DNA of 64,000 nt from Pseudomonas sp. LFM046 (GTDB lineage: Bacteria > Pseudomonadota > Gammaproteobacteria > Pseudomonadales > Pseudomonadaceae). Both the position numbers and the translations under genes were made by a program. The stretch lies in contig NZ_JYKO02000001.1 in NCBI RefSeq assembly GCF_000949385.2, positions 62,001 to 126,000 on the forward strand, written 5' to 3'. Of this stretch, positions 18,560-30,470 are shown piece after piece. The notes under the pieces are model-generated. The model was not told the origin of the DNA, did not search any database, and was given only the letters and a program-made list of their open reading frames with translations. Position 1 is the first letter of the stretch; the number at the start of each line of letters is the position of its first letter.

Positions 18560-19918
18560 ATGACTACCAAGCTCGACCAGCTCACCAGCTGGCTGAAAGA
18601 ACGCAAAATCACCGAAGTTGAATGCATGATCAGCGACCTTACCGGCATTGCGCGCGGTAAGATTTCGCCCACCAACAAGTTCCTGGACGAGAAGGGCATG
18701 CGCCTCCCCGAGAGCGTGCTGCTGCAGACCGTGACCGGTGACTATGTTGAAGACGACATCTATTACGAGCTGCTGGACCCGGCGGACATCGACATGTTCT
18801 GCCGCCCGGACCAGAGCGCCGTCTACCTGGTGCCTTGGGCCATCGAGCCCACCGCCATGGTGATCCACGACACCTTCGACAAGCAGGGCAACCCCATCGA
18901 GCTGTCGCCCCGCAACCTCCTGAAGAAGGTGCTCAAGCTGTACGCCGACAAGGGCTGGAAGCCGATCGTCGCGCCGGAGATGGAGTTCTACCTGACCAAG
19001 CGCTGCGATGACCCGGACTTCCCCCTGCAGGCCCCGCTGGGTCGCTCGGGCCGCCCGGAAACCGGTCGCCAGTCCTTCTCCATCGATGCGGCGAACGAGT
19101 TCGATCCGCTGTTCGAGGACATGTACGACTGGTGCGAAATGCAGGACCTGGACCTGGATACCCTGATCCACGAGGAAGGTCCGGCGCAGATGGAAATCAA
19201 CTTCCGTCACGGCGACGCCCTGGACCTGGCCGACCAGATTCTGGTGTTCAAACGCACCATGCGCGAGGCCGCGCTCAAGCACAACGTGGCGGCGACCTTC
19301 ATGGCCAAGCCGATCACCGACGAGCCGGGCAGTGCCATGCACCTGCACCAGAGCGTGATCGACATCAAGACCGGGAAGAACATCTTCTCCAACGATGACG
19401 GTTCCATGAGCGAGCTGTTCCTGAACCACATCGGCGGCCTGCAGAAGTACATCCCTGAAGTGCTGCCGCTGTTCGCGCCCAACGTGAACTCCTTCCGCCG
19501 TTTCCTGCCGGACACCTCCGCGCCGGTGAACGTGGAATGGGGCGAGGAAAACCGCACCGTGGGCTTGCGCGTGCCGGATGCCGGCCCGGAGAACCGCCGC
19601 GTGGAGAACCGCCTGGCCGGCGCCGACGCCAACCCCTACCTGGCCATCGCCGCCAGTCTGCTCTGTGGCTACATCGGCATGGTCGAGGGTGTGAGGCCCA
19701 GTGCGCCGGTGAAGGGCCGCGGCTACGAGCGCCGCAACCTGCGCCTGCCGATCACGATCGAGGCGGCGCTGGAGCGCATGGAAGCCTGCCGGGACATCGA
19801 GAAGTACCTGGGCAGCAAGTTCGTGACCGGCTATGTGGCGGTCAAGCGCGCCGAACACGAGAACTTCAAACGGGTGATCAGTTCCTGGGAGCGCGAGTTC
19901 CTGCTGCTCTCTGTCTGA
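18560..19918 (+). CDS. spuB: Gamma-glutamylpolyamine synthetase SpuB (GlnA-like)
   Basis: A 452-residue glutamine-synthetase paralogue of SpuI. The ATG at 18560 with GAGG five to six bases ahead gives the family length; an upstream in-frame start is unsupported. GS signatures are EMEFYL, MEINFRHGDAL, GSAMHLHQSV and NRTVGLRVP. It glutamylates putrescine or cadaverine-type amines before oxidation. Two GS paralogues flanking spuA imply different amine preferences, which sequence alone does not resolve. Confidence 0.92.
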   Translation: MTTKLDQLTSWLKERKITEVECMISDLTGIARGKISPTNKFLDEKGMRLPESVLLQTVTGDYVEDDIYYELLDPADIDMFCRPDQSAVYLVPWAIEPTAMVIHDTFDKQGNPIELSPRNLLKKVLKLYADKGWKPIVAPEMEFYLTKRCDDPDFPLQAPLGRSGRPETGRQSFSIDAANEFDPLFEDMYDWCEMQDLDLDTLIHEEGPAQMEINFRHGDALDLADQILVFKRTMREAALKHNVAATFMAKPITDEPGSAMHLHQSVIDIKTGKNIFSNDDGSMSELFLNHIGGLQKYIPEVLPLFAPNVNSFRRFLPDTSAPVNVEWGEENRTVGLRVPDAGPENRRVENRLAGADANPYLAIAASLLCGYIGMVEGVRPSAPVKGRGYERRNLRLPITIEAALERMEACRDIEKYLGSKFVTGYVAVKRAEHENFKRVISSWEREFLLLSV

Positions 19919-19980
19919 TCCTGAACGGATGCCGGCCGCCTCGGCCGGCCCTCCAGATGTGTGTTTACTGAGGTAATGAA

Positions 19981-21348
19981 ATGAATAGCCAAGTGACCAA
20001 CCCCCAGACCCTTGAATGGCAAGCGCTCGGTCGTGACCACCACCTGCCGCCGTTCACCGACTACAAGGCGCTGAACGCCAAGGGTGCGCGGATCATCACC
20101 AAGGCCGAAGGCGTTTACGTCTGGGACAGCGAGGGCAACAAGATCCTCGATGGCATGGCCGGCCTGTGGTGCGTCAACGTCGGCTACGGCCGTGAGGAGC
20201 TGGTCCAGGCGGCAACCCGCCAGATGCGCGAGCTGCCCTTCTACAACCTGTTCTTCCAGACCGCGCACCCGCCGGCAGTCGAGCTCTCCAAGGCCATCGC
20301 CGATATCGCGCCGGAAGGCATGAACCACGTGTTCTTCACAGGCTCCGGCTCGGAAGCCAACGACACCGTGCTGCGCATGGTCCGCCACTACTGGGCGATC
20401 AAGGGCCAGCCGCAGAAGAAAGTCATCATCGGCCGCTGGAACGGCTACCACGGCTCCACCGTGGCCGGCGTCAGCCTCGGCGGCATGAAGGCGCTGCATG
20501 GGCAGGGCGACCTGCCGATCCCCGGCATCGAGCACATCGCCCAGCCTTACTGGTTCGGTGAGGGCGGCGACATGGCGCCGGCCGAATTCGGCGTCTGGGC
20601 GGCCGAGCAGCTGGAGAAGAAGATTCTCGAAGTGGGCGAAGACAAGATCGCGGCCTTCATCGCCGAGCCGATCCAGGGCGCGGGCGGCGTGATCGTCCCG
20701 CCGGAAACCTACTGGCCGAAGATCCGCGAGATCCTCGCCAAGTACGACATCCTGTTCATCGCCGACGAAGTGATCTGCGGCTTCGGCCGTACCGGCGAGT
20801 GGTTCGGCAGCCAGTACTACGGCAACGCCCCGGACCTGATGCCGATCGCCAAGGGCCTGACCTCGGGCTACATCCCCATGGGCGGCGTGATCGTGCGTGA
20901 CGAGATCGTCCATACCCTGAATGAGGGTGGGGAGTTCTACCACGGCTTCACCTACTCTGGTCACCCGGTGGCCGCGGCGGTGGCGCTGGAAAACATCCGC
21001 ATCCTGCGTGAAGAGAAGATCGTCGAGAAGGTGAAGGCTGAAACGGCACCTTATTTGCAGCAACGCTGGCAGGAGCTGGCCGACCACCCGTTGGTGGGCG
21101 AAGCGCGTGGGGTCGGCATGGTTGCGGCCCTGGAACTGGTCAAGAACAAGCAGACCCGTGAGCGTTACGCCGGTGGCGTAGGTATGCAGTGCCGCGAGCA
21201 CTGCTTCCGTAACGGCCTGATCATGCGGGCGGTGGGTGACACTATGATCATTTCGCCGCCGCTGGTGATCAGCAAGGATGAAGTCGACGAGTTGGTGACC
21301 AAGGCGCGCAAGTGCCTGGATCTCACCCTGGCGGACGTCAAAGGCTGA
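19981..21348 (+). CDS. spuC: Polyamine:pyruvate aminotransferase SpuC
   Basis: A 455-residue class III PLP aminotransferase. The Schiff-base lysine is in LMPIAKGLTSGYIPMGGV, the phosphate-contact segment is FFTGSGSEANDT, and the PLP-ring aspartate is in FIADEVICGFGRTG. It transaminates putrescine, cadaverine or spermidine to the aminoaldehyde using pyruvate. It is 62 bp after spuB, with AGGTAATGAA before the ATG, in the conserved spu order. Confidence 0.95.
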   Translation: MNSQVTNPQTLEWQALGRDHHLPPFTDYKALNAKGARIITKAEGVYVWDSEGNKILDGMAGLWCVNVGYGREELVQAATRQMRELPFYNLFFQTAHPPAVELSKAIADIAPEGMNHVFFTGSGSEANDTVLRMVRHYWAIKGQPQKKVIIGRWNGYHGSTVAGVSLGGMKALHGQGDLPIPGIEHIAQPYWFGEGGDMAPAEFGVWAAEQLEKKILEVGEDKIAAFIAEPIQGAGGVIVPPETYWPKIREILAKYDILFIADEVICGFGRTGEWFGSQYYGNAPDLMPIAKGLTSGYIPMGGVIVRDEIVHTLNEGGEFYHGFTYSGHPVAAAVALENIRILREEKIVEKVKAETAPYLQQRWQELADHPLVGEARGVGMVAALELVKNKQTRERYAGGVGMQCREHCFRNGLIMRAVGDTMIISPPLVISKDEVDELVTKARKCLDLTLADVKG

Positions 21349-21394
21349 GAAAAAGGGGCTGGCTTGCGGCATTTCGCCATGGCGACTGTTGTAA

Positions 21395-23840
<2,446 letters not shown>

Positions 23841-23979
23841 TGCAACGCCGGTGCGCCCGTGGTGTGGCGGGATCACCGGGAACGATCTGGCGGGGCGGGG
23901 CAGGGAGCCTGGTTCACGCCCATGCTGTATAAACGCCCCCGGCCGCGGTGGTCGGGTAGCAATTTCTGGGAGTGTGGTA

Positions 23980-25122
23980 ATGGCAATAGCCTCCGGTGCC
24001 TACAAGAAAGCCCTCGAGGGCAGCCAGCAACCTAAAGAGGTGCTGGTCAAGATCGACCGGGTAACCAAGAAGTTCGACGAGACGGTGGCGGTGGACGATG
24101 TATCCCTGACCATCAACAAGGGTGAAATCTTCGCCCTGCTCGGCGGTTCCGGTTCGGGTAAATCAACCCTGCTGCGCATGCTCGCTGGCTTCGAGCGGCC
24201 CACAGACGGACGCATCATGCTGGACGGCGTGGACATCACCGACATGCCACCCTACGAGCGCCCGATCAACATGATGTTCCAGTCCTATGCGCTCTTCCCG
24301 CATATGACTGTTGCGCAGAACATCGCCTTCGGACTTAAACAGGACAGGCTCCCGGCTGCCGAAATCGACGATCGGGTCAACGAGATGCTCAAGCTCGTGC
24401 AGATGACCCAGTACGCCAAGCGCAAGCCGCACCAGCTGTCCGGTGGCCAGCGCCAGCGCGTCGCCCTGGCCCGTTCCCTGGCCAAGCGTCCGAAGCTGCT
24501 GCTGCTCGACGAACCCATGGGTGCCCTGGACAAGAAGCTGCGTTCGCAGATGCAGCTGGAACTGGTGGAGATCATCGAGCGCGTGGGTGTGACCTGCGTG
24601 ATGGTGACCCACGACCAGGAAGAGGCCATGACCATGGCGCAGCGCATCGCCATCATGCACCTGGGCTGCATCGAGCAGATCGGCAGCCCTGTGGATATCT
24701 ACGAGACCCCCATCAGCCGCCTGGTGTGCGAGTTCATCGGCAACGTCAACCTCTTCGACGGTGAAGTGGTGGAGGACGCCGAGGCCCACGCGCTGATCGC
24801 CTGCCCGCAGCTGGATCGCCCGATCTATGTTGGCCACGGCGTGACCACCTCGGTGCAGGACAAGCGCATCACCTACGCCCTGCGCCCGGAGAAGTTGCTG
24901 GTCACCACCGAGCAGCCCAACTGCGAGTACAACTGGTCCCGTGGTCGAATTCACGACATCGCCTACCTGGGCGGTCACTCGGTCTTCTACGTCAAACTGC
25001 CAAACGGCACCGTCGTCCAGTCCTTCGTCGCCAACGCCGAGCGCCGTGGCGCCCGTCCGACCTGGGATGACGAAGTGTTCGTATGGTGGGAAGACGACAG
25101 CGGCGTGGTACTGCGGTCATGA
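23980..25122 (+). CDS. spuF: Polyamine ABC transporter ATP-binding protein SpuF
   Basis: A 380-residue PotA/PotG-type ATPase. Walker A is GGSGSGKST, Q-loop MFQSYALFPH, signature LSGGQRQR, Walker B LLLDEPMGALD and H-loop VTHDQEEAM. The C-terminal third is a TOBE-2 regulatory domain ending FVWWEDDSGVV, typical of putrescine transporters. The ATG at 23980 is chosen from homology. The ATG of spuG overlaps its stop. Confidence 0.93.
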   Translation: MAIASGAYKKALEGSQQPKEVLVKIDRVTKKFDETVAVDDVSLTINKGEIFALLGGSGSGKSTLLRMLAGFERPTDGRIMLDGVDITDMPPYERPINMMFQSYALFPHMTVAQNIAFGLKQDRLPAAEIDDRVNEMLKLVQMTQYAKRKPHQLSGGQRQRVALARSLAKRPKLLLLDEPMGALDKKLRSQMQLELVEIIERVGVTCVMVTHDQEEAMTMAQRIAIMHLGCIEQIGSPVDIYETPISRLVCEFIGNVNLFDGEVVEDAEAHALIACPQLDRPIYVGHGVTTSVQDKRITYALRPEKLLVTTEQPNCEYNWSRGRIHDIAYLGGHSVFYVKLPNGTVVQSFVANAERRGARPTWDDEVFVWWEDDSGVVLRS

Positions 25123-26027
25123 GAATTCCTAACCTGAAAAGCCTGATGCCGAACGGCCGGCACCTCGTCATCGGGGTACCGTTCTTCTGGCTGTTCCTGT
25201 TCTTCATGCTGCCCTTCGCCATCGTGCTGAAGATCAGTTTCGCCGAAGCCGACGTGGCGATCCCGCCGTATACGGAGATCTACACCTGGGCGGACAACCA
25301 ACTGCAGATCATCCTCAACCTGGGCAACTACCTGATGCTCAACGAGGACGAACTGTACCTGGCGGCCTATCTGGGCTCGTTGAAGATCGCCTTCTTCAGC
25401 ACCCTGATGTGCCTGCTGATCGGCTACCCGATGGCCTACGCCATCGCCCGTGCCAGCAAGGAAGCCCAGACCGTGCTTCTGCTGCTGATCATGATGCCGA
25501 CCTGGACCGCGATTCTGATCCGCGTCTACGCCTGGATGGGCATCCTCAGCAACAACGGCCTGCTCAATGCGTTCCTGATGGGCATCGGGCTGATCGACGA
25601 GCCGCTGCAGATCCTCAACACCAACCTGGCGGTGTACATCGGCGTCGTCTATTCGTACCTGCCGTTCATGGTGCTGCCGCTGTACGCCAACCTGGTCAAG
25701 CACGATCCCAGCCTGCTGGAGGCCGCTTCGGACCTCGGTTCGAGCACCTTCAACAGCTTCTGGAAGATCACCGTGCCGCTGTCCAAGAACGGCATCATCG
25801 CCGGCTCCATGCTGGTGTTCATTCCGGTGGTGGGTGAGTTCGTGATCCCGGAACTGCTCGGTGGTCCGGAGACCCTGATGATCGGCAAGGTGTTGTGGCA
25901 GGAATTCTTCAACAACCGTGACTGGCCGGTGGCGTCCGCCCTGGCGGTGGTGATGCTGGCGATCCTGATCGTCCCGATCATCCTGTTCAACCGTAACCAG
26001 GCCAAAGAACTGGAGGGCAAGGTATGA
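25119..26027 (+). CDS. spuG: Polyamine ABC transporter permease SpuG
   Basis: A 302-residue PotB/PotH-type inner-membrane permease. The first membrane segment is FFWLFLFFMLPFAIVLKISF. The EAA loop reads LLEAASDLGSSTFNSFWKITVPLSKNGIIAG. The ATG overlaps the spuF TGA (ATGA). It pairs with SpuH to form the channel for putrescine and spermidine. Confidence 0.93.
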   Translation: MRIPNLKSLMPNGRHLVIGVPFFWLFLFFMLPFAIVLKISFAEADVAIPPYTEIYTWADNQLQIILNLGNYLMLNEDELYLAAYLGSLKIAFFSTLMCLLIGYPMAYAIARASKEAQTVLLLLIMMPTWTAILIRVYAWMGILSNNGLLNAFLMGIGLIDEPLQILNTNLAVYIGVVYSYLPFMVLPLYANLVKHDPSLLEAASDLGSSTFNSFWKITVPLSKNGIIAGSMLVFIPVVGEFVIPELLGGPETLMIGKVLWQEFFNNRDWPVASALAVVMLAILIVPIILFNRNQAKELEGKV

Positions 26028-26923
26028 AGCGCTTCAGTTTCTCCAACCTGATGCTGTGGGTGGGTCTGCTGTTCATCTACCTGCCGATGGTCATCCTGGT
26101 CATCTACTCGTTCAACGCCTCCAAGCTGGTAACGGTGTGGGGCGGCTGGTCGGTGAAGTGGTACGTCGGCCTGCTGGACAACACCCAGCTGATGAACTCG
26201 GTGTTCCGCTCCCTGGAGATCGCCCTCTATACCGCAGTCTCCGCGGTGGCCCTGGGCACCCTGGCTGCCTTCGTGCTGACCCGCATCCCGCGTTTCCGTG
26301 GCCGCACCATGTTTGGCGGCATGGTTACCGCGCCGCTGGTCATGCCCGAGGTGATCACCGGTCTGTCGCTGCTGCTGCTCTTCGTGGCCATGGCGCAATT
26401 GATCGGCTGGCCTCAGGAGCGTGGCATCGTCACCATCTGGATCGCCCACACCACCTTCTGCTCGGCCTATGTGGCCATCGTGGTGTCGGCACGCCTGCGT
26501 GAGCTGGACCTGTCCATCGAAGAGGCGGCCATGGACCTGGGCGCGCGGCCGTGGAAGGTGTTCCTGCTGATCACCATCCCGATGATCGCGCCGTCCCTGG
26601 CGGCGGGCGGCATGATGTCCTTCGCCCTGTCCCTCGACGACCTGGTGCTGGCCAGCTTCGTGTCCGGCCCCGGTTCCACCACCCTGCCGATGGAGGTCTT
26701 CTCCGCCGTGCGCCTGGGCGTGAAGCCGGAGATCAACGCCGTGGCCAGCCTGATCCTGCTGACCGTCTCGCTGTTCACCTTCTTCGCCTGGTTCTTCTCT
26801 CGCCAGGCCGAGGAGCGTCGCAAGCGGGCCATCCAGCAGGCGATGGAAACCATGGCCGAGGAAGCCGCGTCGTCCAGCTGGAAGCCGGGAACCGCAACTC
26901 AGGCCACCAGCCAGGCTGCCTGA
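26024..26923 (+). CDS. spuH: Polyamine ABC transporter permease SpuH
   Basis: A 299-residue PotC/PotI-type permease, partner of SpuG, with EAA loop IEEAAMDLGARPWKVFLLITIPMIAPSLAAGG and conserved SLDDLVLASFVSGPG. It overlaps spuG by ATGA. The C-terminal ~45 residues are a hydrophilic tail. It ends the spu operon; a terminator follows 17 bp downstream. Confidence 0.93.
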   Translation: MKRFSFSNLMLWVGLLFIYLPMVILVIYSFNASKLVTVWGGWSVKWYVGLLDNTQLMNSVFRSLEIALYTAVSAVALGTLAAFVLTRIPRFRGRTMFGGMVTAPLVMPEVITGLSLLLLFVAMAQLIGWPQERGIVTIWIAHTTFCSAYVAIVVSARLRELDLSIEEAAMDLGARPWKVFLLITIPMIAPSLAAGGMMSFALSLDDLVLASFVSGPGSTTLPMEVFSAVRLGVKPEINAVASLILLTVSLFTFFAWFFSRQAEERRKRAIQQAMETMAEEAASSSWKPGTATQATSQAA

Positions 26924-26940
26924 TCCCGCGCCGCAAAACA

Positions 26941-26966
26941 CAAAGGCCACCTTCGGGTGGCCTTTG
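26941..26966 (+). terminator. Terminator of the spu operon
   Basis: CAAAGGCCACC-TTCG-GGTGGCCTTTG is an 11-bp perfect stem with a stable TTCG tetraloop, followed by TCGTTTCGTCTTGT, only moderately T-rich. Confidence 0.8.
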
Positions 26967-26996
26967 TCGTTTCGTCTTGTAGGAGCGTGAACCAGT

Positions 26997-27082
26997 CGTA
27001 GGGTGGATAACGCCCTTTTTATCCACCAGCGAGGCCAGGCAGGAGGCCGGATGGTGGACAGAGAAGCGCTCTTCACCCTACG
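26997..27082. repeat. 86-bp GTAGGGTGGA palindromic element, copy 2
   Basis: This is the reverse-complement partner of 6563-6648, of identical length. It begins CGTAGGGTGGATAACGC and ends TTCACCCTACG. It lies between the spu terminator and the 3' end of the convergent NRDE gene, just after a truncated TTGTAGGAGCG motif at ~26978. Confidence 0.85.
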
Positions 27083-27111
27083 TCGGGCCTTTGTCGCTTC
27101 AGGGCAACGCG

Positions 27112-27864
27112 TCAGTCCCGCAGTTCGACCCGCACATCTCCCAACTTGGCGCCGTACGGCCCGTAGCTGCGTTCCACCAGCTCGCGGGAGCCATCGGCAC
27201 GGACGATCAGCGCCGAGCTGGCGCGGGTGCCGTAGGTGCGGGTGGCGATGAACACGCTGGACAACATGCGTTCGGTGTTCAGCCCTACGCCCGTCTCCGG
27301 GAGGATATGGTCCTGGGCCTGCTCCGGATCATGCAGCAGGTTCAGCAGGGCGTCCGCGGAGGGCGGGTTCAGGCATTCGGCCAGGGCCGCCTTGCCGCGC
27401 TCCACCTTGGGCCAGGGGGTGTCCAGGTCCGCGTTGGACACGCCGTAGATGCCCGGTTTGAGGTTGATCGGCCCACCGGTCCGGGGATTGAGGAACCAGA
27501 GTTCGCGATCGTCCCCCACCAGCAGGTTGAACCCCGAATAGTCACCGGCCCGGCGCAGGGCGTCCTCCAGGAATTCACCCGGCCCCATGGTTCCGCGCAG
27601 GAATTGCACGCAGAGCTCGCCACGGGTCCGGCCAACCGGCGGTGTTCGTGGGTCGCGGATATTGGTCAGGGCGGCGAAGCGGCCATTCGGGGCCGCCCCT
27701 AGCCAGGTTCCACCGGCTTCCAGGTCGCGGCCGGCGATGACACCGGGAGCATCTTCCCATTTGGCGAGGGGGAGGGTGGGGCGGGCGTAGAATTCGTCCC
27801 GGTTTGCTGCGAGCACCAGCGGGACTTCGTGTCCAGGGCGCCATGCGAATACGATCAGGCACAT
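27112..27864 (-). CDS. NRDE (TANGO2-like) family protein
   Basis: A 250-residue protein beginning MCLIVFAW with the eponymous ANRDEFYARPT at residues ~19-29; Cys2 is the candidate N-terminal nucleophile of this Ntn-hydrolase-like fold. RDLEAGGTWLG and FAALTNIRDP are conserved family blocks. Bacterial members are widespread but their substrate is unknown; eukaryotic TANGO2 is linked to lipid or haem handling. It is a single gene on the minus strand, convergent with spuH. Confidence 0.88.
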   Translation of the reverse strand: MCLIVFAWRPGHEVPLVLAANRDEFYARPTLPLAKWEDAPGVIAGRDLEAGGTWLGAAPNGRFAALTNIRDPRTPPVGRTRGELCVQFLRGTMGPGEFLEDALRRAGDYSGFNLLVGDDRELWFLNPRTGGPINLKPGIYGVSNADLDTPWPKVERGKAALAECLNPPSADALLNLLHDPEQAQDHILPETGVGLNTERMLSSVFIATRTYGTRASSALIVRADGSRELVERSYGPYGAKLGDVRVELRD

Positions 27865-28033
27865 GGAGTCGTCTCCTTTTTATGAGCCGGAGTGTAGCAG
27901 TCGGAAGGAGAACTAACCCAGTGGCTCTGCGTTTTCCCAAGGGTTATCGGCAGCTTCCGGCTGGCGTCCATCGCGCCAGTTGGAGCGCGAAACGGCCTTC
28001 CGTTAACATGCCGCTTTGTTTTCGGGGGTGTCC

Positions 28034-28816
28034 ATGGAATTCCTGCTCTACCTGGTGCTCGGCGCCTGTGCCGGCGTGCTGGCCGGGTTATTCGGCGTCG
28101 GCGGCGGCATGATCATCGTGCCGGTGCTGGTATTCAGCTTCACGGCGCAGGGGTTCGATCCGGGCATTCTCACTCACCTGGCCGTGGGCACGTCCCTGGC
28201 CACCATCATCTTCACCTCGATCAACTCGGTGCGCGAGCATCACCGCAAGGGCGCGGTGCGCTGGCCGATCTTCGCCTGGATGACCCTCGGCATCCTGCTC
28301 GGCTCCGGCCTCGGCTCCCTGACCGCCGCCGCCATCCAGGGGCCGATGCTGCAGAAGATCATCGGTGTGTTCGCCATACTGATATCGATCCAGATGGCCC
28401 TGGACCTGAAACCCAAGGCCAGCGGCACGGTCCCAGGCAAGCCGGGACTGACCCTGGCGGGCGGCGTGATCGGCTGGGCTTCGGCCATCTTTGGCATCGG
28501 CGGCGGCTCGCTGACGGTGCCCTTCCTGACCTGGCGCAGCGTGCCCATCCAGCAGGCAGTGGCCACGTCATCGGCCTGCGGCCTGCCCATCGCCTTGGCC
28601 AGCGCGCTGTCCTTCATGGTCCTGGGCTGGAATGAAACTCACCTGCCGCCCTACAGCGTGGGCTTCGTCTACCTTCCGGCGCTGGTGGGCATTGCCTTCA
28701 CCAGCATGTTTTTCGCCCGCTTCGGCGCGCGCCTGGCTCACCGATTGTCGCCGCGCCTGCTGAAGCGCCTGTTCGCCCTGCTGCTGCTGTCAGTGGGCCT
28801 GAACTTCCTGATCTAA
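28034..28816 (+). CDS. TauE/SafE (TSUP) family membrane exporter
   Basis: A 260-residue integral membrane protein of the DUF81/TSUP family. The N-terminal GACAGVLAGLFGVGGGMIIVPVL and the repeated GWASAIFGIGGGSLTVPFL half are the duplicated family motif; about eight membrane segments are visible. The ATG at 28034 with GGGGGTG upstream is preferred to an in-frame TTG at 28016. TSUP proteins export sulfite, sulfoacetate or similar organosulfur anions. It lies nine bases before lgt, probably co-transcribed. Confidence 0.88.
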   Translation: MEFLLYLVLGACAGVLAGLFGVGGGMIIVPVLVFSFTAQGFDPGILTHLAVGTSLATIIFTSINSVREHHRKGAVRWPIFAWMTLGILLGSGLGSLTAAAIQGPMLQKIIGVFAILISIQMALDLKPKASGTVPGKPGLTLAGGVIGWASAIFGIGGGSLTVPFLTWRSVPIQQAVATSSACGLPIALASALSFMVLGWNETHLPPYSVGFVYLPALVGIAFTSMFFARFGARLAHRLSPRLLKRLFALLLLSVGLNFLI

Positions 28817-28825
28817 GGAGTTGTG

Positions 28826-29626
28826 ATGCTGGCTTATCCCCAGATCGACCCGGTGGCCATCGCCCTCGGGCCGCTGAAAATCCACTGGTACGGCCTGATG
28901 TACCTCATTGGCATCGGTGGGGCCTGGTGGCTGGCCTCGCGCCGCCTCAAGGATTTCGACCCCACCTGGACCAGGGAAAAACTTTCCGACCTGGTGTTCT
29001 GGGTCGCCCTCGGCGTGATCGCCGGCGGCCGCCTTGGCTACGTGCTGTTCTACGACCTGTCTGCCTACCTCGCCAACCCGCTGCTGATCTTCGAAGTCTG
29101 GAAGGGCGGCATGTCCTTCCACGGCGGGCTGATCGGCGTGATGCTGGCGACCCTCTGGTTTGGCAAGCGCAACAACAAGAGCTTCTTCCAGCTCATGGAC
29201 TTCATCGCGCCCCTGGTGCCCATCGGCCTGGGCGCCGGCCGCATCGGCAACTTCATCAACGCCGAACTCTGGGGCAAGGCCACGGACCTGCCCTGGGCGA
29301 TGATCTTCCCGACCGACCCGGCCCAGCTGCCCCGCCATCCGTCGCAGCTCTACCAGTTCGCCCTGGAAGGCGTGGCACTCTTCGCCATTCTCTGGTTCTA
29401 CTCGCGCAAACCTCGCCCGACCATGGCCGTCTCCGGCATGTTCGCGCTCTTTTACGGCATTTTCCGCTTTACGGTGGAGTTCGTCCGCGTCCCTGACGCC
29501 CAGCTCGGTTACCTGGCCTTCGGCTGGCTGACCATGGGCCAGGTTCTCTGCCTGCCGATGATTATCGGCGGCATCGCCCTGATCATCTGGGCCCATCGCC
29601 GCCACGCCACCCAAGGAGTCGTCTGA
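28826..29626 (+). CDS. lgt: Prolipoprotein diacylglyceryl transferase Lgt
   Basis: A 266-residue inner-membrane enzyme that transfers diacylglycerol from phosphatidylglycerol to the lipobox cysteine of prolipoproteins, the first step of lipoprotein maturation. The Lgt signature [15 protein letters not shown] is intact, as is [12 protein letters not shown] with the essential histidine. AAGGAG five bases before ATG 28826 decides the start over GTG 28823. The stop shares a base with the thyA ATG (TGATG), a pairing conserved in proteobacteria. Confidence 0.96.
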   Translation: MLAYPQIDPVAIALGPLKIHWYGLMYLIGIGGAWWLASRRLKDFDPTWTREKLSDLVFWVALGVIAGGRLGYVLFYDLSAYLANPLLIFEVWKGGMSFHGGLIGVMLATLWFGKRNNKSFFQLMDFIAPLVPIGLGAGRIGNFINAELWGKATDLPWAMIFPTDPAQLPRHPSQLYQFALEGVALFAILWFYSRKPRPTMAVSGMFALFYGIFRFTVEFVRVPDAQLGYLAFGWLTMGQVLCLPMIIGGIALIIWAHRRHATQGVV

Positions 29627-30420
29627 TGAAACAGTATCTCGACCTGATGCGCCGGGTGCGCGAATCTGGCACCTTCAAGAGCGACCGCACCGGCACCGGC
29701 ACTTACAGCGTGTTCGGCCACCAGATGCGCTTCGACCTGGCTGAGGGCTTCCCCCTGGTGACCACCAAGAAGTGCCACTTGAAGTCCATCGTCCACGAAC
29801 TGCTGTGGTTCCTGCAGGGCGACACCAACATCAAGTACCTGAAGGACAACGGCGTCTCCATCTGGGACGAATGGGCCGACGAAGAGGGCAACCTCGGTCC
29901 GGTCTACGGCTACCAGTGGCGCTCCTGGCCGGCCCCCAACGGCGAGTCCATCGACCAGATCACCAAGGTGGTCGAGATGATCAAGAAGAACCCGGACTCG
30001 CGCCGGCTGATCGTCTCCGCCTGGAACCCGGCCCTGGTGGACGAGATGGCCCTGCCGCCCTGCCACGCCTTGTTCCAGTTCTACGTGGCCAACGGCAAGC
30101 TGAGTTGCCAGCTCTACCAGCGCTCGGCCGACATCTTCCTCGGCGTGCCCTTCAACATCGCCAGCTACGCCCTGCTGACGCTGATGGTGGCGCAGGTCTG
30201 CGACCTGGAGCCGGGCGAGTTCATCTGGACCGGCGGCGACTGCCACCTCTACGCCAACCACATCGAGCAGACCGACCTGCAGCTCACCCGTGAGCCGCTG
30301 CCGCTGCCCACCATGAAGCTCAATCCTGCCGTGAAGGACCTGTTCGCCTTCACCTTCGAGGACTTCGAGCTGGTGGGCTACCAGTCCCACCCGCACATCA
30401 AGGCCCCGGTCGCCGTCTGA
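29626..30420 (+). CDS. thyA: Thymidylate synthase ThyA
   Basis: A 264-residue enzyme, the same length as in E. coli, making dTMP from dUMP and methylene-tetrahydrofolate. The catalytic cysteine is in [12 protein letters not shown] (C146 by length equivalence), [19 protein letters not shown] binds dUMP, and the C-terminus ends KAPVAV. It is translationally coupled to lgt. The dihydrofolate produced is recycled by FolA, encoded 6.7 kb downstream. Confidence 0.97.
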   Translation: MKQYLDLMRRVRESGTFKSDRTGTGTYSVFGHQMRFDLAEGFPLVTTKKCHLKSIVHELLWFLQGDTNIKYLKDNGVSIWDEWADEEGNLGPVYGYQWRSWPAPNGESIDQITKVVEMIKKNPDSRRLIVSAWNPALVDEMALPPCHALFQFYVANGKLSCQLYQRSADIFLGVPFNIASYALLTLMVAQVCDLEPGEFIWTGGDCHLYANHIEQTDLQLTREPLPLPTMKLNPAVKDLFAFTFEDFELVGYQSHPHIKAPVAV

Positions 30421-30470
30421 CCCGCTGCGCCGGGGCCCCGCGCCCCGGCCGCCCGCTGACAGGAGTCACC

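Noticed and set aside
19931-19949. GCCGGCCG/CGGCCGGC hairpin between spuB and spuC considered as a terminator
   Set aside because: There is no T-tract, and termination here would cut spuC off from the operon; it is more likely a neutral or mRNA-protecting stem.
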